This document shows positions 6,571 through 15,529 of a stretch of DNA of 64,000 nt, in pieces (positions within the stretch are counted from its first letter, which is position 1; every line of letters begins with the position of its first letter). The notes under the pieces were generated by a model, which saw only the letters and a list, made by a program, of their open reading frames with translations, did not search any database and was not told the origin of the DNA. The stretch comes from Mucilaginibacter sp. (GTDB taxonomy: Bacteria > Bacteroidota > Bacteroidia > Sphingobacteriales > Sphingobacteriaceae): the NCBI RefSeq assembly GCF_028288205.1, contig NZ_JAQBOD010000012.1, positions 44,734 to 108,733 of the forward strand. Reading direction: 5' to 3'. The position numbers were made by a program, and so were the translations under genes.

Positions 6571-9045
6571 TTACTCCGACTTCAGCTCCTTGTTCCTTCT
6601 AAATATAGACAGCAATATACCTATCACCATAATAATGGTACCAGACCACAGGAAGTTAATATCCGGGAATTTAATGGCGCGCATTACTATCCATTTTTTA
6701 GCACTTTCGGGCTGCTGGTAAACGGTAACTTCTATTTTATTTTTTTGAGGAATAACTTTGGTGAAACGAAGCTTTAAACCGGCATCCTCAACCTTACGGG
6801 CAAAATCAAAGGCATTATTGCTTCTTATCATATAAACAGGTTCGGCCTCGTATGCTTTATCGTGCGATACCACATGCAGTTTAGCACCTATAGCAATATC
6901 TTTATCTGTTAAAGTAATATCTGATATATGATCCTTTTTAGCAATACTTTCCAGTATCATATACCCTTCCCTAAAGCGTATGGTGTCACCGGGAGATACT
7001 TCATAAACTAAAGGAGCTTCGTACTTCTTATCATCATCAGCTTCATCATGCCCTGCTTCCCCGGTGCCTTCGCCAATAGTAATCGCGTTAGACATATTAA
7101 CATGCGTATACAGATCACTAAATAAATAATGCTTTGTATCCGGCGATGAGATCAATCCCATCTTCATATTAGCCTGGGCATTGGGTTTTAGCATAAACTC
7201 CTCTGTAACCTTACCATTAGCGTCTACAGCCTTGTAATTTACCTTAAAGTAATGGTTTGGCGGGGCTATGGAGTCGCCAACATAACTTACCATGTATTTA
7301 CCCATTTGCACGGGCGTGTTTTTATATAGGATGATATTTTCTTTAGGATTGTTTTTGGTTTTGACAAAATCTTCAGAAAATTGTTCGCCGGTTGTATTTT
7401 CTGATATTACTATACTGGTTCCTGCTGATATTAGCGCGCCTACCATTATCAATCCAAAACCAATATGCGCCACTGCCGAACCGGCCAGTTTTACTTTGCC
7501 TTTTAATGCCTCTATAAATACTTTCGCGTTAGCCAATATAGAGTAAATGGCGCCTACCATTATCAGTATAAAAACAAACTGCAGTTTATAAACTCCGGTT
7601 ACATATATTATAACCCCGGTAATTACCCCCGCGAGTATCAAATAAACTGCAGAGGTAATAAAGAATTTGGTAATATCTGTTTTCTTATATTTCATGAACT
7701 GGGTTACACCTGTTAATAAGGTAACTACTACAGCAAATGAGGCTTGTACAATATTGTAATGCTTTACCGGGTCAGACGGCGGTGCTACTTTGGTGCCAAA
7801 CATCAGGTTCCAAACAGGTATAGATGATACTACCACCAGGTGAAAACATGATAAGCATAAAAATATAGCACCCACAAACATCCAAAACTCGCGCGAATAA
7901 GTTTCTTCGTCTTTTTTAGTGCGCGGCAGTTCTTTCCAGCGGATAGCTAACATAACAATAGCTAATACTAAAAATATAACCACATCGGCAACCAGGTGCC
8001 AAAACATACCGGCATCTGTAAATGCGTGTACAGACGTGTCGCCTAAAACACCGCTCCGGGTAAGGAAGGATGCATACAGTACCAGCACAAAGCTGGTTAA
8101 CACTAAAATTGTAGCGGTAAAATAGGAATGACCCGTATTTTTGTATACAATCATTACGTGTACAGCACCAACCAATATTAACCATGGAATTATAGAGGCA
8201 TTTTCTACCGGGTCCCATGCCCAGAAACCACCGAACGATAAAGATTCATAGGCCCAAAACGCGCCCATGATAATACCTGTTCCCAAAACCATCATCGCGA
8301 AGAGCGAATAAGATATAGCAGGTTTTACCCATTCGGTATAGCGTTTTTGCCAAAGGCCGGCAATTGCATAAGCAAACGGAACAACCATTGATGCAAAACC
8401 CAAAAACAAAGTTGGGGGGTGTATAACCATCCAATAGTTCTGCAATAACGGATTCATGCCGTTACCGTCTTTAATATAGCTTAAATAGTTATGATAAAGC
8501 GCCGGGTTACTAGCAAATATTGGTGCCGATTCTTTAAGATTAATAGCCTCGCGCAGCAAAATAAATGGAGAACTACCTATACGTTGGCCCAATATATCCA
8601 CTCCTATTAACATGGTAGCTAATATGGCTTGCGATAATGCCACTACTGCCATCACCGGCTTTTCCCATGATTTGGCTTTCCATATTAATATATTGCCAAT
8701 AACAGCCTGCCAAAAGTTCCAAAGCAAGAAACTACCCTCTTGTCCATCCCAAAAACTTGAGATGATAAAATGTACAGGTAATGCCCTTGATGAATGCTCC
8801 CAGGCATAATAATATTCAAAAAGGTGGCTAAAAATTATGTAAAATAATGAAACTACAATCCCAATGACAGAAGCCGTATTAATGAAAAAACCTATACGCC
8901 CCAACCGTTTCCAGGAAGTGTCTAATGGGTTAGTTGTTGCGAAATAATAGCTTATTGCTGCAAATAAGGCCGAGCCAAATGATAGAATAGTGAAGAACTG
9001 ACCCAGGTGACCCGGTAAAAGGTGTTCGCCTTTAAATGTATCCAT
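6571..9045 (-). CDS. ccmF: CcmF/CcsA-family cytochrome c heme-lyase component
   Basis: An 824-residue polytopic membrane protein of the heme-handling protein superfamily. The tryptophan-rich WWD motif reads GGFWAWDPVENAS (around residue 270). It is preceded by LLWNFWQAVIG and by conserved histidines in membrane loops. A periplasmic domain occupies about residues 540-790, followed by a final helix (WSGTIIMVIGILLSIF). In System I, CcmF accepts heme from holo-CcmE and ligates it to apocytochrome c. Presence of ccmE 14 bases upstream and ccmB, ccmC and ccmD in the same block supports System I. Annotation pipelines often call this family CcsA. Insertion within the block of non-Ccm genes is noted elsewhere. 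Confidence 0.9.
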   Translation of the reverse strand: MDTFKGEHLLPGHLGQFFTILSFGSALFAAISYYFATTNPLDTSWKRLGRIGFFINTASVIGIVVSLFYIIFSHLFEYYYAWEHSSRALPVHFIISSFWDGQEGSFLLWNFWQAVIGNILIWKAKSWEKPVMAVVALSQAILATMLIGVDILGQRIGSSPFILLREAINLKESAPIFASNPALYHNYLSYIKDGNGMNPLLQNYWMVIHPPTLFLGFASMVVPFAYAIAGLWQKRYTEWVKPAISYSLFAMMVLGTGIIMGAFWAYESLSFGGFWAWDPVENASIIPWLILVGAVHVMIVYKNTGHSYFTATILVLTSFVLVLYASFLTRSGVLGDTSVHAFTDAGMFWHLVADVVIFLVLAIVMLAIRWKELPRTKKDEETYSREFWMFVGAIFLCLSCFHLVVVSSIPVWNLMFGTKVAPPSDPVKHYNIVQASFAVVVTLLTGVTQFMKYKKTDITKFFITSAVYLILAGVITGVIIYVTGVYKLQFVFILIMVGAIYSILANAKVFIEALKGKVKLAGSAVAHIGFGLIMVGALISAGTSIVISENTTGEQFSEDFVKTKNNPKENIILYKNTPVQMGKYMVSYVGDSIAPPNHYFKVNYKAVDANGKVTEEFMLKPNAQANMKMGLISSPDTKHYLFSDLYTHVNMSNAITIGEGTGEAGHDEADDDKKYEAPLVYEVSPGDTIRFREGYMILESIAKKDHISDITLTDKDIAIGAKLHVVSHDKAYEAEPVYMIRSNNAFDFARKVEDAGLKLRFTKVIPQKNKIEVTVYQQPESAKKWIVMRAIKFPDINFLWSGTIIMVIGILLSIFRRNKELKSE

Positions 9046-9059
9046 TAAAATAATTTATA

Positions 9060-9470
9060 TTATATGCTGGCCTGTTTTGCTTTGGCCTCTGTAATTTCTA
9101 CCTTATCTTGAGTGTATTTAGACGGACACTTCATTAATATTTTTGATGCATGAAATTCATCACCGCGCATTTGCCCGGTTAAAACTATTTGCTCTGAGCG
9201 TTCAAAATCTTGTGGTTTACTGCCGGTAAATACAACTTTGCATTCTTCGCCTTTATTATCTTTCATATAGAAAGAAAAATAATTGGCATCCTTTGTCGCA
9301 TCGTAAAATAGTTGTTTTTGCTTATTTAAATGACCCACAATGTGCAATTCGGTATCTGCACTTTTAGCATCTTTAAATGAACCGTAGGTGCTCGAAGTAG
9401 AATATACACTTATAATAACTGCAATAGCTATAGCTATAACAATAAGACCAAATATGGAAGATTTTTTCAT
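9060..9470 (-). CDS. ccmE: CcmE heme chaperone, cysteine-type (CxxxY)
   Basis: A 136-residue periplasm-facing heme chaperone with one N-terminal membrane anchor (SIFGLIVIAIAIAVIISVY, about 5-23) and an OB-fold beta barrel ending in FHASKILMKCPSKYT. CcmE of gamma-proteobacteria binds heme covalently through His in HxxxY. Here the equivalent site reads CPSKY, with Cys115 and Tyr119. A CxxxY form is known from some archaeal and sulfate-reducer CcmE proteins. The gene is 14 bases upstream of ccmF, so the two are very likely cotranscribed. Confidence 0.88.
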   Translation of the reverse strand: MKKSSIFGLIVIAIAIAVIISVYSTSSTYGSFKDAKSADTELHIVGHLNKQKQLFYDATKDANYFSFYMKDNKGEECKVVFTGSKPQDFERSEQIVLTGQMRGDEFHASKILMKCPSKYTQDKVEITEAKAKQASI

Positions 9471-9571
9471 TGTGGTTTATTTCCTGTAATTCAAGGTTAC
9501 AAAAGTACAAAACGTACAGGTAATAATGTTTATTACAACAGATATATATTATTTAGAATCCTTCTTAACAA

Positions 9572-11275
9572 TTATCGCGCAATAGCAATTGAAGCTGCTT
9601 TGGTAACTTTAATATGATAGTATTGGTCTGTACCTTCAAATACCCAGTAGTATGCTCCGGGTGGCAGAGCCTGTCCCTTATAATTTCCATCCCATAAGTC
9701 ATAAGTTGAATTGGCTGTAAATACCACCTGCCCGTAACGGTTAAATATTTTAACATTTCCAAATGATACAAAGCCATCTATCTGAACAGAAAAATAATCA
9801 TTTACTCCGTCGTTATTGGGTGTAAAAATATTTGGCGCCGATATTTTATAAGCTGCCGGTGGATTTATTAATACAGCGGTAGAAGTAATAGTTGTACAAC
9901 CTAAATTATTTGCTGCTTTAATATAATACTTGCCGCTTGCCGCTATATTTTTATAATTAGTTACAGGAATAGTTGCTGCAGCATCAGCATAATAGCTATA
10001 CGTTTGGCCGCTTATAGGTTTATAAACCCTTGATAGATCAACCGTTTGCGGGTATTGAACAGGTAACGGATCTGAAATCCTGACGACGGGAGCATCTTTA
10101 AGCACAACATGCACGGGGAGGATATTTTCACAACCTTCGGCATTTATTCCATGTATATAATAAGTGCCTGTCTCAACAGATTTAGGGTTATATACATAAT
10201 CTAAGGTAACCGGGTTAGTATAGTATTTAAAAGTGGTATTACTGCTTGTCCCGGCGGTTACATATGCCGCGGTAAGATCAGCCCCCGGGCCCAGGCAGCC
10301 ATATACGGTATCCACTAATTTTAAAGTAAAGTTTTCTTCTATTTTATTAACTACAGTATACAAAGTATCGGGGCAACCCAAACCGGGATAAGGAGCAATA
10401 GCAACCGCGTATTTAGTTAGATTTGGCGGTGCCGGATTAAGTGTCAGCGTTTCACCATCACCAACAGATTGTGTAAAGTCGTTGTCTTTAAACCATTTAT
10501 AACCATAAAACCCGTTAGGTGCATGCAAAGTAATAGCAGGCTGCCCGGCGCAATAGGTGCTGCCGGTTATGGCCGGTGCCCCTTCTTCATTTATATCAAT
10601 ATAAGCGTAGCCAAAATGTCCCCCTCTTGTACAATCATTAGTTGTAAATTCAAGAACTACTGTTTTTCCTCCATAACCGGCTAAATTAATTGTTGTTGCA
10701 GACCATTCTTTATAAGAAATAGTGGATGGTCCGGAATTCCTTGTTGAATCTACATCCGGTACTACATTAGATATTTTAAATCCGGGCAATTCGTTTGATG
10801 CCACAAAGTCAAAATATGGGCATACAATGTATTTTGAATCTGTATAATCATAAATCCTGGCGGCAAACTTAGGTTGCTGATAGCTTTCATGGCCCGGGTT
10901 TTGCAAAACAACTGCATAGTTAAGAACAAGGCTATATGTTGGCCCTGGTGGTACAACAAATTGGTAACTTATACGCTCGGCCTCTGCTCCGGTTCTATCA
11001 TTACCTAACCTAACAGAAAATTTGCTGCCGTTTGGGCAAAGTGTAGGAAAATTACCGTATTTATCATACGTTCCGCCACTAACTATGGTATGTCTGTTAT
11101 AAACTTGCTGGTTTCCTCCAACTAAAACTTCCCCATTAATATTAATTGTCCCTGTAGAACATACCCACCCTTCAAACGTGCCCTTTTCAAAGCCAATATT
11201 GGGCGGGGCCTGCGCAAAGGCTCCTACGCTTTCCAGCAAAAATAAAACCAATAATATTTTATACAATCCGCTCAC
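9572..11275 (-). CDS. Secreted protein with T9SS type B (gliding-motility-associated) C-terminal domain
   Basis: A 567-residue protein. A signal peptide (about 1-22, ending VGAFAQAPP) is followed by a beta-rich N-terminal region with a jelly-roll look. Ig/PKD-like repeats around two-column motifs such as APAITGSTYCAGQPAITL follow. The C-terminus is a gliding-motility-associated sorting domain: NIFTPNNDGVNDYFSV (about 486-501), KIFNRYGQVVF and YYWVFEG. Such domains direct export through the type IX secretion system and attachment to the cell surface. Repeated Cys pairs suggest disulfides. It interrupts the ccm block, between gdh and ccmE. Its binding target is unknown. Confidence 0.88.
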   Translation of the reverse strand: MSGLYKILLVLFLLESVGAFAQAPPNIGFEKGTFEGWVCSTGTININGEVLVGGNQQVYNRHTIVSGGTYDKYGNFPTLCPNGSKFSVRLGNDRTGAEAERISYQFVVPPGPTYSLVLNYAVVLQNPGHESYQQPKFAARIYDYTDSKYIVCPYFDFVASNELPGFKISNVVPDVDSTRNSGPSTISYKEWSATTINLAGYGGKTVVLEFTTNDCTRGGHFGYAYIDINEEGAPAITGSTYCAGQPAITLHAPNGFYGYKWFKDNDFTQSVGDGETLTLNPAPPNLTKYAVAIAPYPGLGCPDTLYTVVNKIEENFTLKLVDTVYGCLGPGADLTAAYVTAGTSSNTTFKYYTNPVTLDYVYNPKSVETGTYYIHGINAEGCENILPVHVVLKDAPVVRISDPLPVQYPQTVDLSRVYKPISGQTYSYYADAAATIPVTNYKNIAASGKYYIKAANNLGCTTITSTAVLINPPAAYKISAPNIFTPNNDGVNDYFSVQIDGFVSFGNVKIFNRYGQVVFTANSTYDLWDGNYKGQALPPGAYYWVFEGTDQYYHIKVTKAASIAIAR

Positions 11276-11536
11276 ATTTAGTGATTAAAGGTAAAAAAAT
11301 GGCTATTTAAATAAATTATATCGTATGTGTTTTTTATTAATGACCGCGCTCATTATTATACTTATCCTAAAATTAATATCCTTGTATAAAACAGATATTA
11401 TCTTAGTACAATGGCTAATAATTGGTTTTAATCAGCATTAAAAAATAATTTAGGTAATGTTAAAAATACGCTATTTAAATGCATTTGCTTGCTTTAAATT
11501 AATAAATCACATAATGCTAAAAAGCATATAAACAAT

Positions 11537-11560
11537 TAAGGCCGACTAACGCCGGCCTTA
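11537..11560 (-). terminator. Hairpin terminator after glutamate dehydrogenase
   Basis: TAAGGCCGACTAACGCCGGCCTTA forms a stem of AAGGCCG with CGGCCTT just downstream of the minus-strand gdh stop. The following tract is only moderately T-rich. The rest of the 11276-11600 gap is AT-rich, with a possible -7 box TACCTTTA (minus strand, 11286-11293) very close to the T9SS gene start, and nothing else recognisable. Confidence 0.6.
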
Positions 11561-11600
11561 AACAATAAAACTAATAAGTTTAACCTGTGATTCAGCCTGA

Positions 11601-13037
11601 TTAAGGCCAGATTCCTAAATTTTGATAAGAGACAGCAATCTTATTAATAACGCCTACTAATGCGGCTGTACGCATGCCATCTATTTTATTAATGCTTTTA
11701 TATATCTCTCTTATCTCATGATAAGAACGGATCATGGTATCCTCTAATCCTGAATTTACCAATTCAAGTTCAGATGCTCCTTTAACTATAGTGGCGCGTT
11801 GTAACGGTGTTAAGGCTAAACCTGTAATACCTTCAACCATATTTACCAGGTTAAGATTTGAATTTTCTTCAAAGCGCCTGTTAATGCGGCCAAAAGCTAC
11901 GTGTGATAAATTTTTAAGCCACTCAAAGTATGATACGGTTACACCACCTGCATTTGCATACATATCCGGAACAACAATACCACCCATTTGATGAAATATG
12001 GCTTCTGCCTCGGGACTGGTTGGACCATTTGCACCCTCTACTATAATTTTAGCTTTTATATTTTTTATGTTGGCAACAGTTATCTGGTTCTCTAACGCTG
12101 CCGGAACTAAAATATCGCAAGGTTGTTCTAAACCTTCCAGCGTGTTTTTAAATTCTTGTTTTGCACCTGCGTAACCTAAAATTGATCCGGTTGCTTTACG
12201 GTGTTGAAATACTGCTTCAATATCCAAACCATCGGCATTATAAATTGCGCCTTCAAATTCGCATAAGCCAACTATTAAAGCGCCAAATTCTGAAAGGAAC
12301 TTAGCCGAATAATAACCAACGTTACCTAAACCCTGCACAATAACTTTTTTGCCTGATATGCCGGGTGTTAATCCAATTTTCTGCATATCCTCGCCAATGC
12401 TCACACATTCGCGGGTGGCAATAGCTACTCCCCTGCCTGTGGCTTCCCGCCGACCGGCAATACCGTGTAAAGCAATAGGTTTACCGGTTACCGCCCCCAT
12501 TGCATCCAATTGGCCCGGGTTCATGGTAGCATAAGTATCGGCTATCCAACTCATTTCGCGTTCGCCCGATCCATAATCAGGAGCAGGAACGTCAATGCTG
12601 GGGCCTATAAAGTTTTTCTTTATCAGCTCTACGGTATAACGGCGTGTAATATTTTCAAGTTCCTGAACTGTATAGTTTTTAGGGTTAATTTTAATGCCAC
12701 CCTTAGCACCTCCAAAAGGAACGTTAACAATAGCACATTTATAGGTCATGAGGGCGGCCAATGCCATTACTTCATCTTCATTAACCATTTCACTGTAACG
12801 TATACCGCCTTTTGTTGGCGATTGGTGCTGTGAGTGTTCAACCCGCCATGCATCTATCACTTCAAAACCATTGCCCCTGCGTATTGGGAAACGGAAACGG
12901 TAAACACTGTTACATGATTTTATCTGATCTAAAAGACCGGCATCATGCTTGGTAAATTGTGCTGCAAAATCAAAGTTTGAGCATACGTCGGCAAAAAAGT
13001 GGGTATCCTGATTGGTAGCGGAATTATTTGTAGCCAT
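11601..13037 (-). CDS. Glu/Leu/Phe/Val-type dehydrogenase (glutamate dehydrogenase)
   Basis: A 478-residue enzyme of the hexameric glutamate dehydrogenase family, somewhat longer than the usual 410-450 because of an N-terminal extension. Substrate site SPTKGGIRYSEM (Lys), the catalytic region NVPFGGAKGGIKINPK, PAPDYGSGEREMSW and the nucleotide-binding VIVQGLGNVG (GxGNxG) are all present. It interconverts glutamate and 2-oxoglutarate plus ammonia. Cofactor preference cannot be read with confidence. The start is only 18 bases after the ccmD stop, so it probably shares the ccmB-ccmC-ccmD transcript, and a hairpin ends it at 11537-11560. Confidence 0.93.
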   Translation of the reverse strand: MATNNSATNQDTHFFADVCSNFDFAAQFTKHDAGLLDQIKSCNSVYRFRFPIRRGNGFEVIDAWRVEHSQHQSPTKGGIRYSEMVNEDEVMALAALMTYKCAIVNVPFGGAKGGIKINPKNYTVQELENITRRYTVELIKKNFIGPSIDVPAPDYGSGEREMSWIADTYATMNPGQLDAMGAVTGKPIALHGIAGRREATGRGVAIATRECVSIGEDMQKIGLTPGISGKKVIVQGLGNVGYYSAKFLSEFGALIVGLCEFEGAIYNADGLDIEAVFQHRKATGSILGYAGAKQEFKNTLEGLEQPCDILVPAALENQITVANIKNIKAKIIVEGANGPTSPEAEAIFHQMGGIVVPDMYANAGGVTVSYFEWLKNLSHVAFGRINRRFEENSNLNLVNMVEGITGLALTPLQRATIVKGASELELVNSGLEDTMIRSYHEIREIYKSINKIDGMRTAALVGVINKIAVSYQNLGIWP

Positions 13038-13055
13038 AATCTTGTGTTAATAAGG

Positions 13056-13265
13056 TTATTTTTCTTTTTCAATTTTTTTCAATCTCCTGTCTATAGAAAA
13101 CAAGTAAATAGCTAAGCCAATAAAAATTATAACAATTACTGCAATAACTACATAAATTTTTCCAGAGCCGCGAAAAGTATCGGCCATTTCTACAGATTGG
13201 CTTTGCTGTGCAAAAGCGGTTACAAAACTTACCAGCAGTACTGCTAAAATTATAAACTTCTTCAT
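13056..13265 (-). CDS. ccmD: CcmD-family protein
   Basis: A 69-residue protein. An N-terminal hydrophobic signal-like segment ending FAQQ is followed by a single membrane helix (IYVVIAVIVIIFIGLAIYLF, about 38-57) and a charged tail DRRLKKIEKEK. This is the form of Bacteroidota CcmD-like proteins, small partners that release holo-CcmE from the CcmABC complex. Its start codon touches the stop of ccmC at 13265, which fixes the context. The Bacteroidota form has an added N-terminal signal peptide compared with the short proteobacterial CcmD. Confidence 0.85.
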   Translation of the reverse strand: MKKFIILAVLLVSFVTAFAQQSQSVEMADTFRGSGKIYVVIAVIVIIFIGLAIYLFSIDRRLKKIEKEK

Positions 13266-13939
13266 TAATTTAGGTTGTTTCTTTTATTTTCTATCAAACG
13301 TATACGGTAACGCAAAGTGGCAATCCAAATGGCTATAAAGCTCCAGCCTAACATTGCGGGGTAAAAAGCTATTTTCATGCCATTATCGAGGTCGTATTTT
13401 CCAAAAGCAGGATTCCCGCCGCTGCCCGGGTGTAAAGAATCTGTCATTCTTGGTAAAATAAATATCAGGACAAGCATAATAGGGAAAGCGAAAATATTAT
13501 AAATGGCAGATATTTTCGCGCGCTTTTGTTCTTCATCAATGGAGTTTCTGAGCACTACATAGGCACAGTATAATAAATAGGCAATAGCAGCACTATTTTG
13601 TTTTGGGTCACCACTCCAAAATTCGCCCCAGGTGAATTTGGCCCAGATCATCCCGGTTATCAAACCCAAAGTAAAAAAAACAAGGCCGGTATTTACGCAT
13701 TCTATTGATGCAAGATCATATTCTTCTTTACCGGTTCTTAGGTACATAATGCTAAAAAAAACGGATATTACAAATACCGAAAGCATTCCCATCCACATTG
13801 GAACATGGAAGTATAGATTACGTATAGTTTCATGAAGAACAGGTAAGGAAGGAACCGGAAATAATAAGCCTGTTATTAACGTAGAAAGTACCAGTACAAC
13901 AGCTATCACTTTCCACCATGTTTGATATATAAATTTCAT
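13265..13939 (-). CDS. ccmC: CcmC-type cytochrome c maturation protein
   Basis: About 224 residues with six membrane helices. The tryptophan-rich loop is TWGEFWSGDPKQNSA (WWD-type), the heme-presenting site of CcmC, which hands heme to CcmE. Upstream His in LYFHVPMW and a later SLHPGSG are likely axial ligands. The open frame extends to a TTG at 13954, but the ATG at 13939 (MKFIYQTWWKVI) is the better start. It overlaps ccmD by one base and lies 58 bases downstream of a carboxypeptidase-regulatory-domain gene. Confidence 0.9.
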   Translation of the reverse strand: MKFIYQTWWKVIAVVLVLSTLITGLLFPVPSLPVLHETIRNLYFHVPMWMGMLSVFVISVFFSIMYLRTGKEEYDLASIECVNTGLVFFTLGLITGMIWAKFTWGEFWSGDPKQNSAAIAYLLYCAYVVLRNSIDEEQKRAKISAIYNIFAFPIMLVLIFILPRMTDSLHPGSGGNPAFGKYDLDNGMKIAFYPAMLGWSFIAIWIATLRYRIRLIENKRNNLN

Positions 13940-13997
13940 ATTGATTACAGGCAAATGTACTAATTATTTGTATTGCGCTTTACTAAATGTACTATGC

Positions 13998-15200
13998 CTA
14001 TTTTGGCTTATCAGATGGTTCATAATCAACAGGCAACAGTTCAGATAATCGTAGTTTAGACCAGGTACCTTCATATAAGGGGCTTTCGCCAACAACTACA
14101 CCATTTTTATCAAATAAAGAATAAGGAGGACTATTAAATAGTGTACATACGCTTATTTCATAATTAGGCATGTCTAACGGGCGATATATGTCCTTGAAGT
14201 TGGTCTCATCCCTCTTTTTAGTATAAATCACATACAGATAGTTGGGGTAAGTAATAGCGTATATGCCTGTTTCCTGTGTTGATCTTAATAACTCGAACGA
14301 AGCCCATGGAACTGTGGCGATCCGCTCATGGGCATATTTTGAAAGATTAGAAAGTTCGATGTAGTGATTAACCGAATCACCCCTTCTTAAAGAAGTAAAC
14401 ATTTCTATTTTACGATGAATAACTTCATCCGATGGGCGATCTGTGTTAGGGTAACGGGTCAATTTTCGCACATCAAAGCCTTCTTCTTTTAATTTATCTG
14501 TATAAAGCGCGCGATAAAAGTGCATTGGCGATCCATAATAAGCCAGATCCCGGTTAATGCGCCATCTTTTTTTCTGTGCCTCATTTCCGGGTAATTCTTC
14601 AAAAAGCCGTTGCCCTTCGTATGATATATTGCCGGCGATTTTATCGCTTTTAAAATTTTTCAGCAAAAATTTAACCCGGTAACCAAGTCCGCGATTTTCT
14701 ACAACTAAAAATTGATCAGCATCTACTTCTAATACCTGCTGCGTTTTATGATAAGTAATATTAAGAATGGAAGGGTTTATAACTTCGCAATTTTTTGCAT
14801 TCTCATCTGTACCTATAAACTCTCTTTTAAATTGTTCATAGTTGCGTTTCCAATCGCTTTTATTACCAGAAATAACCACTTCACGCAGTTGGATTACCTT
14901 TGGTTCCATCTCTATATTTAGCTTTATTGGCTCGTCGGCTACCAATACAGTTTTGGTATAATCAGTAAAACCTATTGCTGTTACTACAAGTGTGTATTGC
15001 CCGGGTCTTATTTTACTCAAACTAAAAGAACCATCGGCTGATGTTATTGTACCAAATGATGAATTACTTAAAAAAACACTTGCTCTTGATACCGGAGATT
15101 TAGTTTCCTTACCTATTACCTTGCCGGTTATATTTTCGTTTTGTGCCCTTGTAAGAACAGGCCATAAAAAAAGCAGTAAAACTAACCAGGATAGCCGCAT
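13998..15200 (-). CDS. Carboxypeptidase-regulatory-like domain protein, paralogue 1
   Basis: A 400-residue exported protein with signal peptide (ends LTRAQNE). A CarboxypepD-regulatory-like beta-sandwich spans about residues 24-110, with ITGKVIGKETKSPVSRASVF and TLVVTAIGFTDY, the same plug-like domain found before TonB receptors. A 290-residue C-terminal domain of unknown function contains KNCEVINPSILNITYHKTQQ and YPNYLYVIYTKK. There is no TonB beta barrel. It is a tandem paralogue of the gene at 15530-16732, with the same order and motifs throughout. A location between ccmB and ccmC is unexplained. Confidence 0.82.
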   Translation of the reverse strand: MRLSWLVLLLFLWPVLTRAQNENITGKVIGKETKSPVSRASVFLSNSSFGTITSADGSFSLSKIRPGQYTLVVTAIGFTDYTKTVLVADEPIKLNIEMEPKVIQLREVVISGNKSDWKRNYEQFKREFIGTDENAKNCEVINPSILNITYHKTQQVLEVDADQFLVVENRGLGYRVKFLLKNFKSDKIAGNISYEGQRLFEELPGNEAQKKRWRINRDLAYYGSPMHFYRALYTDKLKEEGFDVRKLTRYPNTDRPSDEVIHRKIEMFTSLRRGDSVNHYIELSNLSKYAHERIATVPWASFELLRSTQETGIYAITYPNYLYVIYTKKRDETNFKDIYRPLDMPNYEISVCTLFNSPPYSLFDKNGVVVGESPLYEGTWSKLRLSELLPVDYEPSDKPK

Positions 15201-15367
15201 TTATAATTTTATATTAAGCTTTTTTTAAAATGCTAATTAAAACATTTACAAATGAATTATTGATGAAAAACGAGTATCAAAATTGTTATAATGTAATACT
15301 TTTATTATCCCGGTATATTTAGAAACTGTCTAAAAATGGTTCGCATATAAATCCGAGGAACAAACCA

Positions 15368-15498
15368 CGCGTCATTGCGAGGAACGAAGCAATCTCTGCA
15401 CATGCAAATCAACCAGATACACTTTTAAAACAATCACAAAAATCATTTTTCATATTGACTATCCTATGTAGAGATTGCTTCGTTCCTCGCAATGACGC
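15368..15498. repeat. Palindromic dispersed repeat, copy C (GCGTCATTGCGAG family)
   Basis: Inverted arms at 15368-15397 and 15470-15498, of the same family as copies A and B, lie between the two tandem paralogues. The remainder of the 15201-15529 gap is AT-rich and shows no gene. Confidence 0.87.
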
Positions 15499-15529
15499 AT
15501 CTTTATTATATTTATACAGTTTTTTAAAT

